64,000 nucleotides of DNA from Gemmatimonas aurantiaca (GTDB taxonomy: Bacteria > Gemmatimonadota > Gemmatimonadetes > Gemmatimonadales > Gemmatimonadaceae). Location of the stretch: positions 186,001-250,000 of the forward strand of contig NZ_JBBCJO010000001.1 of NCBI RefSeq assembly GCF_037190085.1. The letters run 5' to 3'. This document shows positions 42,624-50,555 of this stretch, one piece after another; the first letter of the stretch is position 1; each line of letters starts with the position of its first letter. A program made the translations under genes and the position numbers. The notes below the pieces were generated by a model, which was not told where the DNA came from, made no database searches, and saw nothing but the letters and a program-made list of their open reading frames with translations.

Positions 42624-43736
42624 ATGATATCGCAGCACGGGGAGGTGCGGCAGGACTTGTCAGGAGCGGATCACATCGTCCGGCGCGCGTGGGGACGCTG
42701 GGCACGGCGCGCGGCCGGCGGGTTGGCGGCGGCGCTGGTCGTGCTGCTCACGCTCACGCCGATGGGATGTTACATCTCGCGCGCCGCCTACGAGGAGGCG
42801 CGCATCCTCGCCCGGCGTCAACCGATCCAGCGGCTGGTGGTCCGCGACAATACGGACCCTGCCTTGCGTGCCAAACTGGCATTGGTGCTCGCCGCCAGGC
42901 AGTTCGCCGTGGATTCGCTCGGGCTCGAGGCGGGCAAGAGTTTCACGACGTACTCCCCGCTCGATCGCGACACGCTGGTGCTGGTGGTTTCGGCGGCGTA
43001 TCGCGACCGGCTCAAACTCAAGACCTGGTCGTTTCCGGTGGTCGGGAGCTTCCCATACAAGGGGTTCTTCGATTTCGACGAGGCCAAACGCACCGCGGCC
43101 CAACTGCGTGCCGAGGGGTTCGATGTCAGCCTCGGCGCCTCGAGCGCGTTCAGCACGCTCGGCTGGTTCAACGATCCGCTGGTGAGCACCACTGTGCGCC
43201 AGGATTCGGTGACCCTCGTGAACACGGTGCTGCACGAACTGCTGCACAATACGTACTTCGCCAAGGGCAAGGTCTCGTTCAACGAGTCGTTCGCGTCATT
43301 CGTGGGAGGACGTGGCGCCGAACACTTCTTCCGCATGCTCGGCGACAGCGTGCTGATCCGCCGCGCGCAGGACGACTGGCAGGACGATCTGGTGCTGGGC
43401 GCCTTCTGGGGACGCACCGCGCGCGAGATCGACAGTGTGTTCTCCGCGCTGCCTGACTCGGCGACCGCTGCGCGTATCACGGCGCGTGATTCCGTCTACG
43501 CGCGGGCACAGCGACGCCTGGTCGATTCGGTCGGCCCGCTCCTGCGCGGCTACCCACCGGGCTGGTCAGGCCGGGTGGTGCTCGACAACGCCGTCCTGCT
43601 GGCCCGCCGGGTGTACGCGGATGGTTTGGACCGATTCGACTCGGTCTATGTCGCGTCGGGGTCCGATCTGCGGCAGGCGATCTCGCGGATCATCGCGGCG
43701 CATCGGGATTCGACGGCGAGATCAGATAACAGATGA
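42624..43736 (+). CDS. putative zinc aminopeptidase (DUF2265/PF10023-like), membrane- or lipid-anchored
   Basis: The up to 370-residue product has a hydrophobic N-terminal segment (AAALVVLLTLTPMG) followed by Cys49, which could be lipidated. A zinc-site motif HELLH lies at residues 204-208, with a downstream Glu in FNESFASFVG (Glu221). This order (HExxH then NESFA) matches the putative aminopeptidase family PF10023. The region EGFDVSLGASSAFSTLGWFN before the site also fits. The start is uncertain: the ATG at 42624 has AGGA too close upstream, and GTG or TTG codons near 42645-42657 are alternatives. It overlaps the dnaE promoter area. Confidence 0.8.
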   Translation: MISQHGEVRQDLSGADHIVRRAWGRWARRAAGGLAAALVVLLTLTPMGCYISRAAYEEARILARRQPIQRLVVRDNTDPALRAKLALVLAARQFAVDSLGLEAGKSFTTYSPLDRDTLVLVVSAAYRDRLKLKTWSFPVVGSFPYKGFFDFDEAKRTAAQLRAEGFDVSLGASSAFSTLGWFNDPLVSTTVRQDSVTLVNTVLHELLHNTYFAKGKVSFNESFASFVGGRGAEHFFRMLGDSVLIRRAQDDWQDDLVLGAFWGRTAREIDSVFSALPDSATAARITARDSVYARAQRRLVDSVGPLLRGYPPGWSGRVVLDNAVLLARRVYADGLDRFDSVYVASGSDLRQAISRIIAAHRDSTARSDNR

Positions 43737-43740
43737 CTGC

Positions 43741-43891
43741 GTTGCCGCGGATTGCGCGGATGGGGCGGAAACAGCACGGATAACTACGGGAACAACATTC
43801 TTTGTTGACCCGTTGTTCATTTTGTTCAATTTGTTGCTTGACCGTTGTTCATCCGTGCTGTTTCCGCCCCATCCGCGTGATCCGCGGCAAC
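43741..43891. terminator. long inverted repeat between convergent genes (bidirectional terminator-like)
   Basis: Arms 43741-43781 and 43851-43891 (41 bases) match at 39 positions. The loop of 69 bases is AT-rich with repeated ttgttc/ttgttg words. It lies 4 bp after the aminopeptidase-like stop (+) and 27 bp before the M16 peptidase stop (-). Confidence 0.8.
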
Positions 43892-43917
43892 GCCGTTCTC
43901 TGACTATCTGAAAGCTC

Positions 43918-46770
43918 TCACCGGGAGCTTTCCGGAAGCAGCACAAACCGCGCCCGGTTGGTCTCGACGAGATATCGCTGCGCCGCCGCGGCCAGCTTGT
44001 CGACCGTCAGCCCCGCGATCCGCGTTTCGTCTTCGATCGGACCATCGAGCGGGTCGCCGTTTTCGACGCGACCGCGGATCAGGTTCACCCAGTACCCGTT
44101 CTGTTTCTTCGCCACTTCGAGTTCGCGGCGCTGCTGTTCACGCACGCGCTCCACCTCGGCCGCCGAGGGCGGGACGCGGCGCAGCGAATCGAGTTCCTGC
44201 TCGACAGCCTTGAACATCGGATCGGCGTTGTCGGGCGCGGAACCATAGCTGATGGCGATCTGCCATTCCTGCCGGAGACGACGGGAAAATGCCGTGCTCA
44301 CGGAGACGGAATAGGTGCCGCCCAATGCCTCGCGCAACCGGTCCAGCAGACGCATCTCCAGTACTTCACCCACCGACGACAGCAGATAGGCCTCTTCCCG
44401 TGACCAGGGAGCCGTGCCGGCTAGCAACACCGCCGTCTGGCTCTGCGGAGCGATCCCCTTGTGCACGGCCTTGTCGATCTGTCCGGTGAATTGTTTCGGC
44501 CCCACGTCGCGCGGCGTTTCATGACGACCGCTGGCCGGCAAGGATCCCAGCCATTGTTCGACGAGGGGTTTCAGGATGGCCGGGTCTACGTTGCCGACGA
44601 AGAGGAATGTGAAATCGCTCGCGTCCCCGAAGCGATCGCGGTAGATGGCGAGCATTTCCCCGAGATCGAGTTCGCCCAGCATGTCCGGTGTGAGCGGACG
44701 CACCCGCGGATGACCACCGGCGAGCGTCACCTGCACCGTGTCGGAGAACACCGCGCCGGGGTTGGCGTCCTTGTTGCGCAGCGCGGTTTCCAGTGGCGGC
44801 AGCAGCGCCTGGAACGCCGCGGTGTCGGCACGGGGCGATGTCATGCGCAACCACGTCAATTGCAGCAGCGTTTCCAGATCCTGCGGAGAGGCGCGTCCCG
44901 ACAGATTCTCGCTGAGATCGCCGATGCTCGTGTTCACGCTGGCCGCTTTGCCGGTGAGCTTCTTGACGAGATCGGGAAGCGCGAACGCCCCCACGCCACC
45001 ACGTTCGATCACGGTGGGGGTGAGCGATGTCTTGAAGACATCACGATCGCTCACGAGACTGGCGCCACCGGGACTCCATGCGCTCATGACGATCTGATCC
45101 GCGTTGAAGTCGGTGGGCTTCACGAGCACGCGGACACCGTTGGCAAGTGTCCAGTCGGTGACCCCGAGGGTGGCGATGTGTTTTTCGCTGGTCACGCGTC
45201 CCGGGGTCGGCAGCGTGGGCACGAGCGCCGCGTCGGAAACCGTTTCCACCCAGGGCGCGATCTCGGCCGCGACGAGGGTACCGAAGACGCGACGCACCTC
45301 GGCTTCCGTGGGAACGACGAGACCGTCCTTGTCGGGCACCGTCACCGTGACCACACGATTGGCGGCGCCGCCACGCGACTGCGCGAGGGCGTTCACTTCG
45401 GCGAGCGTGACGCCGGGAAGCAGCTTCTGCACCACGGCATACTCGAACGCGATGCCGGGAATCCCGTCACCCGTGAGATAGTGGTTCACGTATTCGTCCA
45501 CGAACGCCCCCGAGGGGGTCTTGTCACGCTCCGCATGGGCGCGCTCGTAGCCGCGCAACATGTTGGTGCGGGCCCGATCGAGTTCGGCGGCGAGGAATCC
45601 ATGACGCTGCACCCGTTCGGCTTCGGTGAGAACGGCCTGCAGCGATTCGACGACCTTGCCTTCCCGCGCATTGGCGTCGAGCGAGTAGTAGGCGCTGCCA
45701 CGCACGAACGTGCCGCTGCTTGCGCCCGCGTTCACGAACGGCGCATCGGCCCTGAGCGCGAGTTCCGTGAAGCGCTGGTTGATCATGCGGTCGTAGAGAT
45801 CGTCCAGCAGATCGTTGCGCAGATCGCCGACGGTGCGCGTGGGGGTTCCCGGCCGTTTCCACAGCACGCCCACATTCGAGGATGTCAGTTCCTTGTCGGT
45901 GGCTATCGTGACGAGCGTGGAATCGTGGCTGGGCACCGTGGCGAGCAGTCGTGCGCGCAGCGCAGTGCGTTTGGGGATCGGCGCGAACGTGGTGCGGATG
46001 AGCCGTTCGAGACGGGCAGGATCGGCATCCCCCACGGCGATCACGGCCATGAGATCGGGTCGATACCAGTCGCGCCAGAACCGTTTGAGCGGTCCGGGAT
46101 TGGCGTGCTCGATGATGTCCGGCTTGCCGATGGGCAGACGTTCCGCGTACCGCGAGCCGCGGAAGATCACGGGGAACTGTTTGTCGCGCAGCCTCTCACC
46201 GACCCCAAGTCCATCCCGCCATTCGGCGAGCACCACGCCACGTTCGGCCACGACGTCGAGAGAGTCGAATCTGATGCCGCTGGCGACATCGCCGAGGAAG
46301 CGGAAACTGCGTTCGAGGATCCCGGCGCTGTCGGTGGGCACGGGCAGGATGTAGACGGTTTCGTCGAAACCGGTGTAGGCATTGAGGTCGGCGCCGAACC
46401 GTACGCCGATGGACTCGAGGTACTTCACGATGTCGTTCTTCGCGAAGTTGGTCGTGCCGTTGAACGCCATGTGTTCGACGAAGTGCGCCAGGCCGCGCTG
46501 GTCCTCGTCTTCCAGAATGGAACCGGCGTTCACGACGAGCCGGAGTTCGGCACGCTGCTCGGGCTTGCTGTTACGGCGCACGTAGTAGCGGATGCCATTG
46601 GGCAGTGTGCCCACGCGGACAGCGGGGTCCACCGGCAGCACCGCATTCAGCGCGAAGGAGTCGCGGGAAACAGTCCGGCGCGCCGGGGAGGCCGTCTGTG
46701 CCTCGGCGGTCGCGACCGAGGCAAGCATGACAGCCGCAAGGCATACGGTCCGCAGCATGGAACTGGGCAT
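43918..46770 (-). CDS. secreted M16-family zinc metallopeptidase (two-repeat, pitrilysin type)
   Basis: The ATG at 46770 opens a signal peptide (MPSSMLRTVCLAAVMLASVA, then TAEAQ). The 950-residue product has an active N-terminal M16 domain: His96-Phe-Val-Glu99-His100 (LAHFVEHMAFNG), with the third ligand Glu further on in GVVLAEWRDG. A second, inactive-type M16 domain follows (TDWTLANGVRVLVKPTDFNA onwards), as usual in this family. PSLPASGRHETP-like linkers and a final helical part complete it. It probably degrades peptides in the periplasm. The open frame extends upstream over the repeat at 46878, but those codons lack a signal sequence. Confidence 0.93.
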   Translation of the reverse strand: MPSSMLRTVCLAAVMLASVATAEAQTASPARRTVSRDSFALNAVLPVDPAVRVGTLPNGIRYYVRRNSKPEQRAELRLVVNAGSILEDEDQRGLAHFVEHMAFNGTTNFAKNDIVKYLESIGVRFGADLNAYTGFDETVYILPVPTDSAGILERSFRFLGDVASGIRFDSLDVVAERGVVLAEWRDGLGVGERLRDKQFPVIFRGSRYAERLPIGKPDIIEHANPGPLKRFWRDWYRPDLMAVIAVGDADPARLERLIRTTFAPIPKRTALRARLLATVPSHDSTLVTIATDKELTSSNVGVLWKRPGTPTRTVGDLRNDLLDDLYDRMINQRFTELALRADAPFVNAGASSGTFVRGSAYYSLDANAREGKVVESLQAVLTEAERVQRHGFLAAELDRARTNMLRGYERAHAERDKTPSGAFVDEYVNHYLTGDGIPGIAFEYAVVQKLLPGVTLAEVNALAQSRGGAANRVVTVTVPDKDGLVVPTEAEVRRVFGTLVAAEIAPWVETVSDAALVPTLPTPGRVTSEKHIATLGVTDWTLANGVRVLVKPTDFNADQIVMSAWSPGGASLVSDRDVFKTSLTPTVIERGGVGAFALPDLVKKLTGKAASVNTSIGDLSENLSGRASPQDLETLLQLTWLRMTSPRADTAAFQALLPPLETALRNKDANPGAVFSDTVQVTLAGGHPRVRPLTPDMLGELDLGEMLAIYRDRFGDASDFTFLFVGNVDPAILKPLVEQWLGSLPASGRHETPRDVGPKQFTGQIDKAVHKGIAPQSQTAVLLAGTAPWSREEAYLLSSVGEVLEMRLLDRLREALGGTYSVSVSTAFSRRLRQEWQIAISYGSAPDNADPMFKAVEQELDSLRRVPPSAAEVERVREQQRRELEVAKKQNGYWVNLIRGRVENGDPLDGPIEDETRIAGLTVDKLAAAAQRYLVETNRARFVLLPESSR

Positions 46771-46877
46771 TGCGTGGGGCGAAGGGGGACCCGGATGGGT
46801 AACCTTGCAAGATGTGTCTGCCGGCCGGGCAATGGCAGGGGACACCGGTCTTTGCATGGGGCGGCAGGCCGTGAACG

Positions 46878-46931
46878 GCGCCCTGCGGGCGCGATACCAG
46901 CAGGATGAACAACAGGATACCTGCAGGATGA
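46878..46931 (-). repeat. dispersed hairpin-ended repeat, copy A (left of toxin-antitoxin pair)
   Basis: About 54 bp, which in reverse complement read as direct atcctg...ttgttcatcctgctggtatc words ending in the hairpin gcgccc-gca-gggcgc (46878-46892 on the plus strand). It is the inverted counterpart of copy B at 47648, with its hairpin pointing away from the toxin-antitoxin genes. A third copy lies at 56446. Confidence 0.8.
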
Positions 46932-46953
46932 GTTCGGAGGCGTTCTCGGGGTC

Positions 46954-47001
46954 TTGACCGATGATCAATTGAGGTACAAAATACAGTACATAATTCTGTA
47001 C
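46954..47001 (+). promoter_or_regulatory. promoter and operator of the toxin-antitoxin operon
   Basis: A TTGACC box (46954-46959), a 17-base spacer and CAAAAT (46977-46982) form a plausible sigma70 promoter. An inverted repeat tacag/ctgta with 9-base spacer (46982-46986, 46996-47000) follows directly. It is a likely site for autorepression by the Phd-like antitoxin, as known for the family. The antitoxin ATG is at 47025. Confidence 0.55.
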
Positions 47002-47024
47002 ACGACAAGATCGAGGGCTGCCTG

Positions 47025-47333
47025 ATGCTCGCCAAGGACATCGTACCGCTGACCGAACTCCGTTCCCGTCTGAGCGAGAATTTTCAGCGGATTCAGGAGA
47101 CGGGTCGGCCACTGTTCGTGACCACGAATGGCCGCACGGCGGCGGTGGTGCTGAGCCCGGAAACCTACGATGCGATGCGGACGCTCATCGATGAGATCGG
47201 CCAGAGGGAACTGGCCGAGAATCTCGCACTGATTCGAAAGGGCAGGCGGGACTTCGAAACCGGGCGTGTTCGCGATGCCCGTGAAGGCATCCGGCAGTTG
47301 GCTGAACGGCACGGGATCGATCTTTCGAGATGA
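47025..47333 (+). CDS. Phd/YefM-family antitoxin
   Basis: The 102-residue product has the Phd/YefM N-terminal DNA-binding fold (VPLTELRSRLSENFQRIQET, then RPLFVTTNGRTAAVVLSPET). The C-terminal helical tail (LAENLALIRKGRRDFETGRV) should wrap around and block the toxin. The ATG overlaps no upstream gene and follows a promoter/operator by about 24 bp. The stop overlaps the toxin start by 4 bp (ATGA), the normal arrangement for translational coupling of a type II pair. Confidence 0.92.
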   Translation: MLAKDIVPLTELRSRLSENFQRIQETGRPLFVTTNGRTAAVVLSPETYDAMRTLIDEIGQRELAENLALIRKGRRDFETGRVRDAREGIRQLAERHGIDLSR

Positions 47334-47632
47334 CCTACCGCGTCCTCTATGCTGAACAGTTTCACGAGAAACTGAATGACCAACTGACGTATTTCGCGGA
47401 CCAGGGTGTACCCGAATCTCGCGTATCCAATTGGCTCCGCGGGTTGCTGTTCCAGATGGACAGCTTCGAACGGAATCCGGAACGTTATGCGGTCGCCGAG
47501 GTGGAAAGTGACATTGAGGGGATCGAACTGCGGAGGTTGGTCTACGGAGACTATCTGATCCTCTACCACGTCGAAGAGAATCTGAGGGAAGTACAGATCT
47601 ACGGTTTCCGGCACGCTGCCCGGCTTCCCTGA
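47330..47632 (+). CDS. RelE/ParE-superfamily toxin
   Basis: The 100-residue product matches the RelE/ParE fold: YRVLYAEQFHEKLNDQLTYF at the start, then the helix pair and strands RRLVYGDYLILYHVEENLRE, and a final FRHAARLP. The last part (IYGFRHAARLP) resembles the ParE/RelE C-terminus in which a conserved Arg-His pair is found. Whether it inhibits gyrase (ParE) or cleaves mRNA (RelE) cannot be told from sequence alone. It is translationally coupled to the antitoxin gene. Confidence 0.9.
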   Translation: MTYRVLYAEQFHEKLNDQLTYFADQGVPESRVSNWLRGLLFQMDSFERNPERYAVAEVESDIEGIELRRLVYGDYLILYHVEENLREVQIYGFRHAARLP

Positions 47633-47647
47633 TGCCACACCAGAAAT

Positions 47648-47703
47648 GATCCTGCTGTTATCCGCTGTTCATCCTGCCGGTATCGCCGCCGCAGGCGGCC
47701 CCT
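47648..47703 (+). repeat. dispersed hairpin-ended repeat, copy B (right of toxin-antitoxin pair)
   Basis: The sequence contains cgctgttcatcctgccggtatc and ends in the hairpin gccgcc-gca-ggcggc (47685-47699). It is inverted relative to copy A, so the two bracket the toxin-antitoxin genes with hairpins outermost. It lies 15 bp after the toxin stop and may also terminate that transcript. Confidence 0.8.
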
Positions 47704-47755
47704 CATGGCGTGTGAGTGACCCAGTGCCGGCGGGTCGCCGCACAAGCCGCCCGCC

Positions 47756-49798
47756 CTACCCCCCAAACTTCCCGCGCAGCAGCGCGCGCAGATCCACCAC
47801 CGGCTCCATGCGGGCGAGTTCGTGCGCACCGGGCAGCAGCAGACCGGGCACCTCACCCACCGTGACGCGCTGCATGGTCTCGCGCACACCCGGATCGAGA
47901 AAACGGGACAGCTGCGAATACGAAAAATCGGCGCCGGTCCGCGTCGCGTAGCTGTGCAGCGGATACGTCACGTACAGCTCGTTCCGCGCACGCGTCATCG
48001 CCACATACAGCAAACGACGCTCCTCGTCCACCTGCGCATCGTCCACGGCGGCGCGGGCCATCGGGAACACGCCATCGGACGCGTGGATGACGAACACGAC
48101 GTCCCACTCCTTGCCCTTGGCCGAATGCACCGTGGACAGAATCAGCGCGTCGTCTTCATCGGTGCTGCCCACCGCCAGATCTTGCGTGTTCGACGGCGGC
48201 TCGAGGGCGAGTGTGGCGAGAAACTCGGTGCGATCGACATACCCGGCGGCGATGATCTCCAATTGATCGAGATCGGCGAGACGCGGGGGCGCGTCGTCGT
48301 ACGTCGCTTCGAGCAACGGGTCGTACAACTGCCGCACGAGACGGATCGTTTCCGATGGATTGTGCGGCCGGTCGCCGCGTTCCACGCGCGTCATGCCGTC
48401 GAGCAGCGCCCCCAGCGCGTGCAGACCGGGACGGGCCCGGGCGGGGGCTTTTGCGGCGCCGATGACCATGGGGGCCCAGGCATGTTGCGCCAACAGGTCG
48501 ATGACGTTGCGCGCGGTGGCGTCACCCACCCCGGGAAGCAGACGCAGCAGCCGGTACCAGCTCACTTCATCGCGTGGATTCTCGAGCAACCGCACGAAGG
48601 CGAGGATGTCCTTGATATGGGCGGCTTCGAGGAACTTGAGGCCGCCCCATTTCTCGTACGGAATGCGTCGGTTCGCGAGTTCGATCTCGAGATCGGCCGA
48701 GAGGTAGCCGGCACGGAACAGTACCGCGATTTCGCGCAGCGGTGTGCCCTGCTCGTGCAACTCCAGCAGACGATCCACGACGAATGCGGTCTGCGCGTTC
48801 TCGTCCCGCACGGTCACGAGCCACGGATGTTCGCCGTCCACCCGCGTGGTGAAAAGCTGTTTCGAATACCGTTCCATGCTGCGCGAGATGAGCACGTTGG
48901 TGGTATCGAGAATGTGCGGCGTGGAGCGGTAGTTCTGCTCCAGGGTCACGATGCGCGTGCCCGGAAACTCGTGCGGAAAGTCGAGGATGTTGCGGATGGT
49001 CGCGCCGCGAAAGGCATAGATGCTCTGGGCATCGTCCCCGACCACGGTGATGTGCCCGCTGGTGCAGAGGCCGCGCAGGATACGCGACTGCAGCGGGTTC
49101 GTATCCTGATATTCGTCCACCAGCACATGGTCGTACAGCGCCCGCATCTGCTCCGCGATGGGCGGGGCCTGTTCCAGCAGCAGGGCCCACGACAGCAGCA
49201 GGTCGTCGTAGTCGAGGAGATTGCGTTCGCTCTTGCGCCGCGTGTAGTCGGCAAAACAACGCTCGATGTCGCCGGTCCAGGCCTGGAAATGCGGCCACTG
49301 CTCGGCCAGCAGATCGGCCACCGGGCGATCGGTGTTGACGTGGCGCGAATAGACGGTGAACAGCGTTTCGGCGCGGGGAAACCGCGGGGCGGAGCGGGGC
49401 GCGTTCTTGAGGTCGCCGTAGCCGAGGGCGGAGCGGGCGAGTCCCATGAGATCGGCGGCGTCGCTCTGGTCGAGGATCGTGAAGTCGGCGGGGAGACCGG
49501 CGGCGGGGCCGAAACGACGGAGCAGCCGGTGGGCCACGCCATGGAACGTCCCGCCCTGCACCTGATGCGAGGCGGAGCCGACGAGCTGCTCGCAGCGGGA
49601 GAGCATCTCCTGCGCCGACCGCCGGGTGAAGGTCAGGAGCAGGATGCGATGGGCGGGGATGCCGCGTTTGATCAGGGCGGCGACCCGATAGATGAGCGTG
49701 CGGGTCTTCCCGGACCCGGCCCCGGCGACGATGAGCAGGGGGGAATCGCCGTGGGCGGCGGCGTCGGCCTGGGCGGGGTTGAGGGGGGCGGTGGGCAT
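47756..49798 (-). CDS. UvrD/Rep-family superfamily 1A DNA helicase
   Basis: I place the start at the ATG at 49798 (MPTAPLNPAQADAAAHGDSP), giving 680 residues. A longer frame to 50065 reads through the 15-bp repeat array. Motif Ia/Walker A is VAGAGSGKTRTLIYRVA near residue 26. Motif II (DEYQDTNPLQ) is near 215, motif III (GDDAQSIYAFRGA) near 240, and motifs V/VI (STVHSAKGKEWDVVFV, RRLLYVAMTRARNELYV) near the C-terminus. It unwinds DNA in repair or replication. UvrD, Rep and PcrA cannot be told apart here. Confidence 0.93.
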   Translation of the reverse strand: MPTAPLNPAQADAAAHGDSPLLIVAGAGSGKTRTLIYRVAALIKRGIPAHRILLLTFTRRSAQEMLSRCEQLVGSASHQVQGGTFHGVAHRLLRRFGPAAGLPADFTILDQSDAADLMGLARSALGYGDLKNAPRSAPRFPRAETLFTVYSRHVNTDRPVADLLAEQWPHFQAWTGDIERCFADYTRRKSERNLLDYDDLLLSWALLLEQAPPIAEQMRALYDHVLVDEYQDTNPLQSRILRGLCTSGHITVVGDDAQSIYAFRGATIRNILDFPHEFPGTRIVTLEQNYRSTPHILDTTNVLISRSMERYSKQLFTTRVDGEHPWLVTVRDENAQTAFVVDRLLELHEQGTPLREIAVLFRAGYLSADLEIELANRRIPYEKWGGLKFLEAAHIKDILAFVRLLENPRDEVSWYRLLRLLPGVGDATARNVIDLLAQHAWAPMVIGAAKAPARARPGLHALGALLDGMTRVERGDRPHNPSETIRLVRQLYDPLLEATYDDAPPRLADLDQLEIIAAGYVDRTEFLATLALEPPSNTQDLAVGSTDEDDALILSTVHSAKGKEWDVVFVIHASDGVFPMARAAVDDAQVDEERRLLYVAMTRARNELYVTYPLHSYATRTGADFSYSQLSRFLDPGVRETMQRVTVGEVPGLLLPGAHELARMEPVVDLRALLRGKFGG

Positions 49799-49814
49799 TG
49801 GGGTGGAAATTAGA

Positions 49815-49885
49815 CAACGGGGACTGCGGGGGCTGGAACTACGGGAGCTGGAACTACGGGAGCTGGAACCACGGGTGCTGGAACT
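49815..49885. repeat. 15-bp tandem repeat array, second locus
   Basis: Four units of the acgggagctggaact repeat (49826-49885), the first and last slightly diverged, plus a partial unit at 49815. It starts 17 bp upstream of the uvrD-like ATG. The same unit is found at 28426-28691, also directly upstream of the start codon of a minus-strand gene. Confidence 0.88.
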
Positions 49886-50555
49886 ACGGTGCCTGTCCTG
49901 TGACGCTGTTGCGGGTGAGGCGTCCCTCCCTCTGTACCGGTGGACCGGAGGAGGGGCGGGGCAGAACGTGCTTTCCGGCGCCGAATCGCCAACCTGGCGG
50001 TGCCTCCTCAGACCCACCACCCGGCACCCGAAATCCGACGGTTCATCCCGAATCCATCCCCACAACCCCCCACCGGATTGTGGATAACTGGCCGAAAACG
50101 GGTTTTTGTGCCACCATTGTGACTGCCATTACAGGACACCAGGGGTTCCGCTGCTTGACCGTGTTGCGGATCACCCCTAGTTTCCGCGCTTGCTATTGTC
50201 GCGAGGAGTGTGTGCGTCACCCTATCCCGGAGTGACGCGCGCACGGTGCGCCGCAGTAGAAGCAGGTGTGGGGCTCGTGCCCCGGCGGAGCTTGGACCGT
50301 CCGGCGGCGTGAGTGCAGGGCTGTCGTGTGGCGGGTTTCCCGCCGGATGACAGGCAGGACATGACGGGCATCGCGTCTTTTCGCACGACTTCGATACTCC
50401 CATCGGCCGCTCCCCGAGTCGAGTTCAGGTCCCCTGTGAAGTGCACGTGATGAGACGCAGGCCGAGCGGCCGGCGTCTGTCACAGCAGAACGTTGTCGGC
50501 GGGCACCCGACCCTTCGACGGCAGCTACCTCCACTACCTCGCAAGAGGGGGATGA
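49886..50555. other. long non-coding leader region before the giant Ig-like lipoprotein gene
   Basis: No gene is supported in these 670 bp; frames on the minus strand are shadows of composition. A candidate promoter near 50155 (TTGACC, 17 bases, TAGTTT) would give a leader of over 350 bases. The 3' end has GAGGGGG just before the ATG at 50556. The region must also hold the promoter for the minus-strand helicase gene at its left end. Confidence 0.45.

Noticed and set aside
44461..46908. 815-codon plus-strand frame opposite the M16 peptidase gene
   Set aside because: The zinc site, signal peptide and two M16 domains are encoded on the minus strand. The plus frame has low-complexity His/Arg/Gly composition.
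47822..49813. 663-codon plus-strand frame opposite the UvrD-like gene
   Set aside because: All helicase motifs are on the minus strand; the opposite frame is a shadow.
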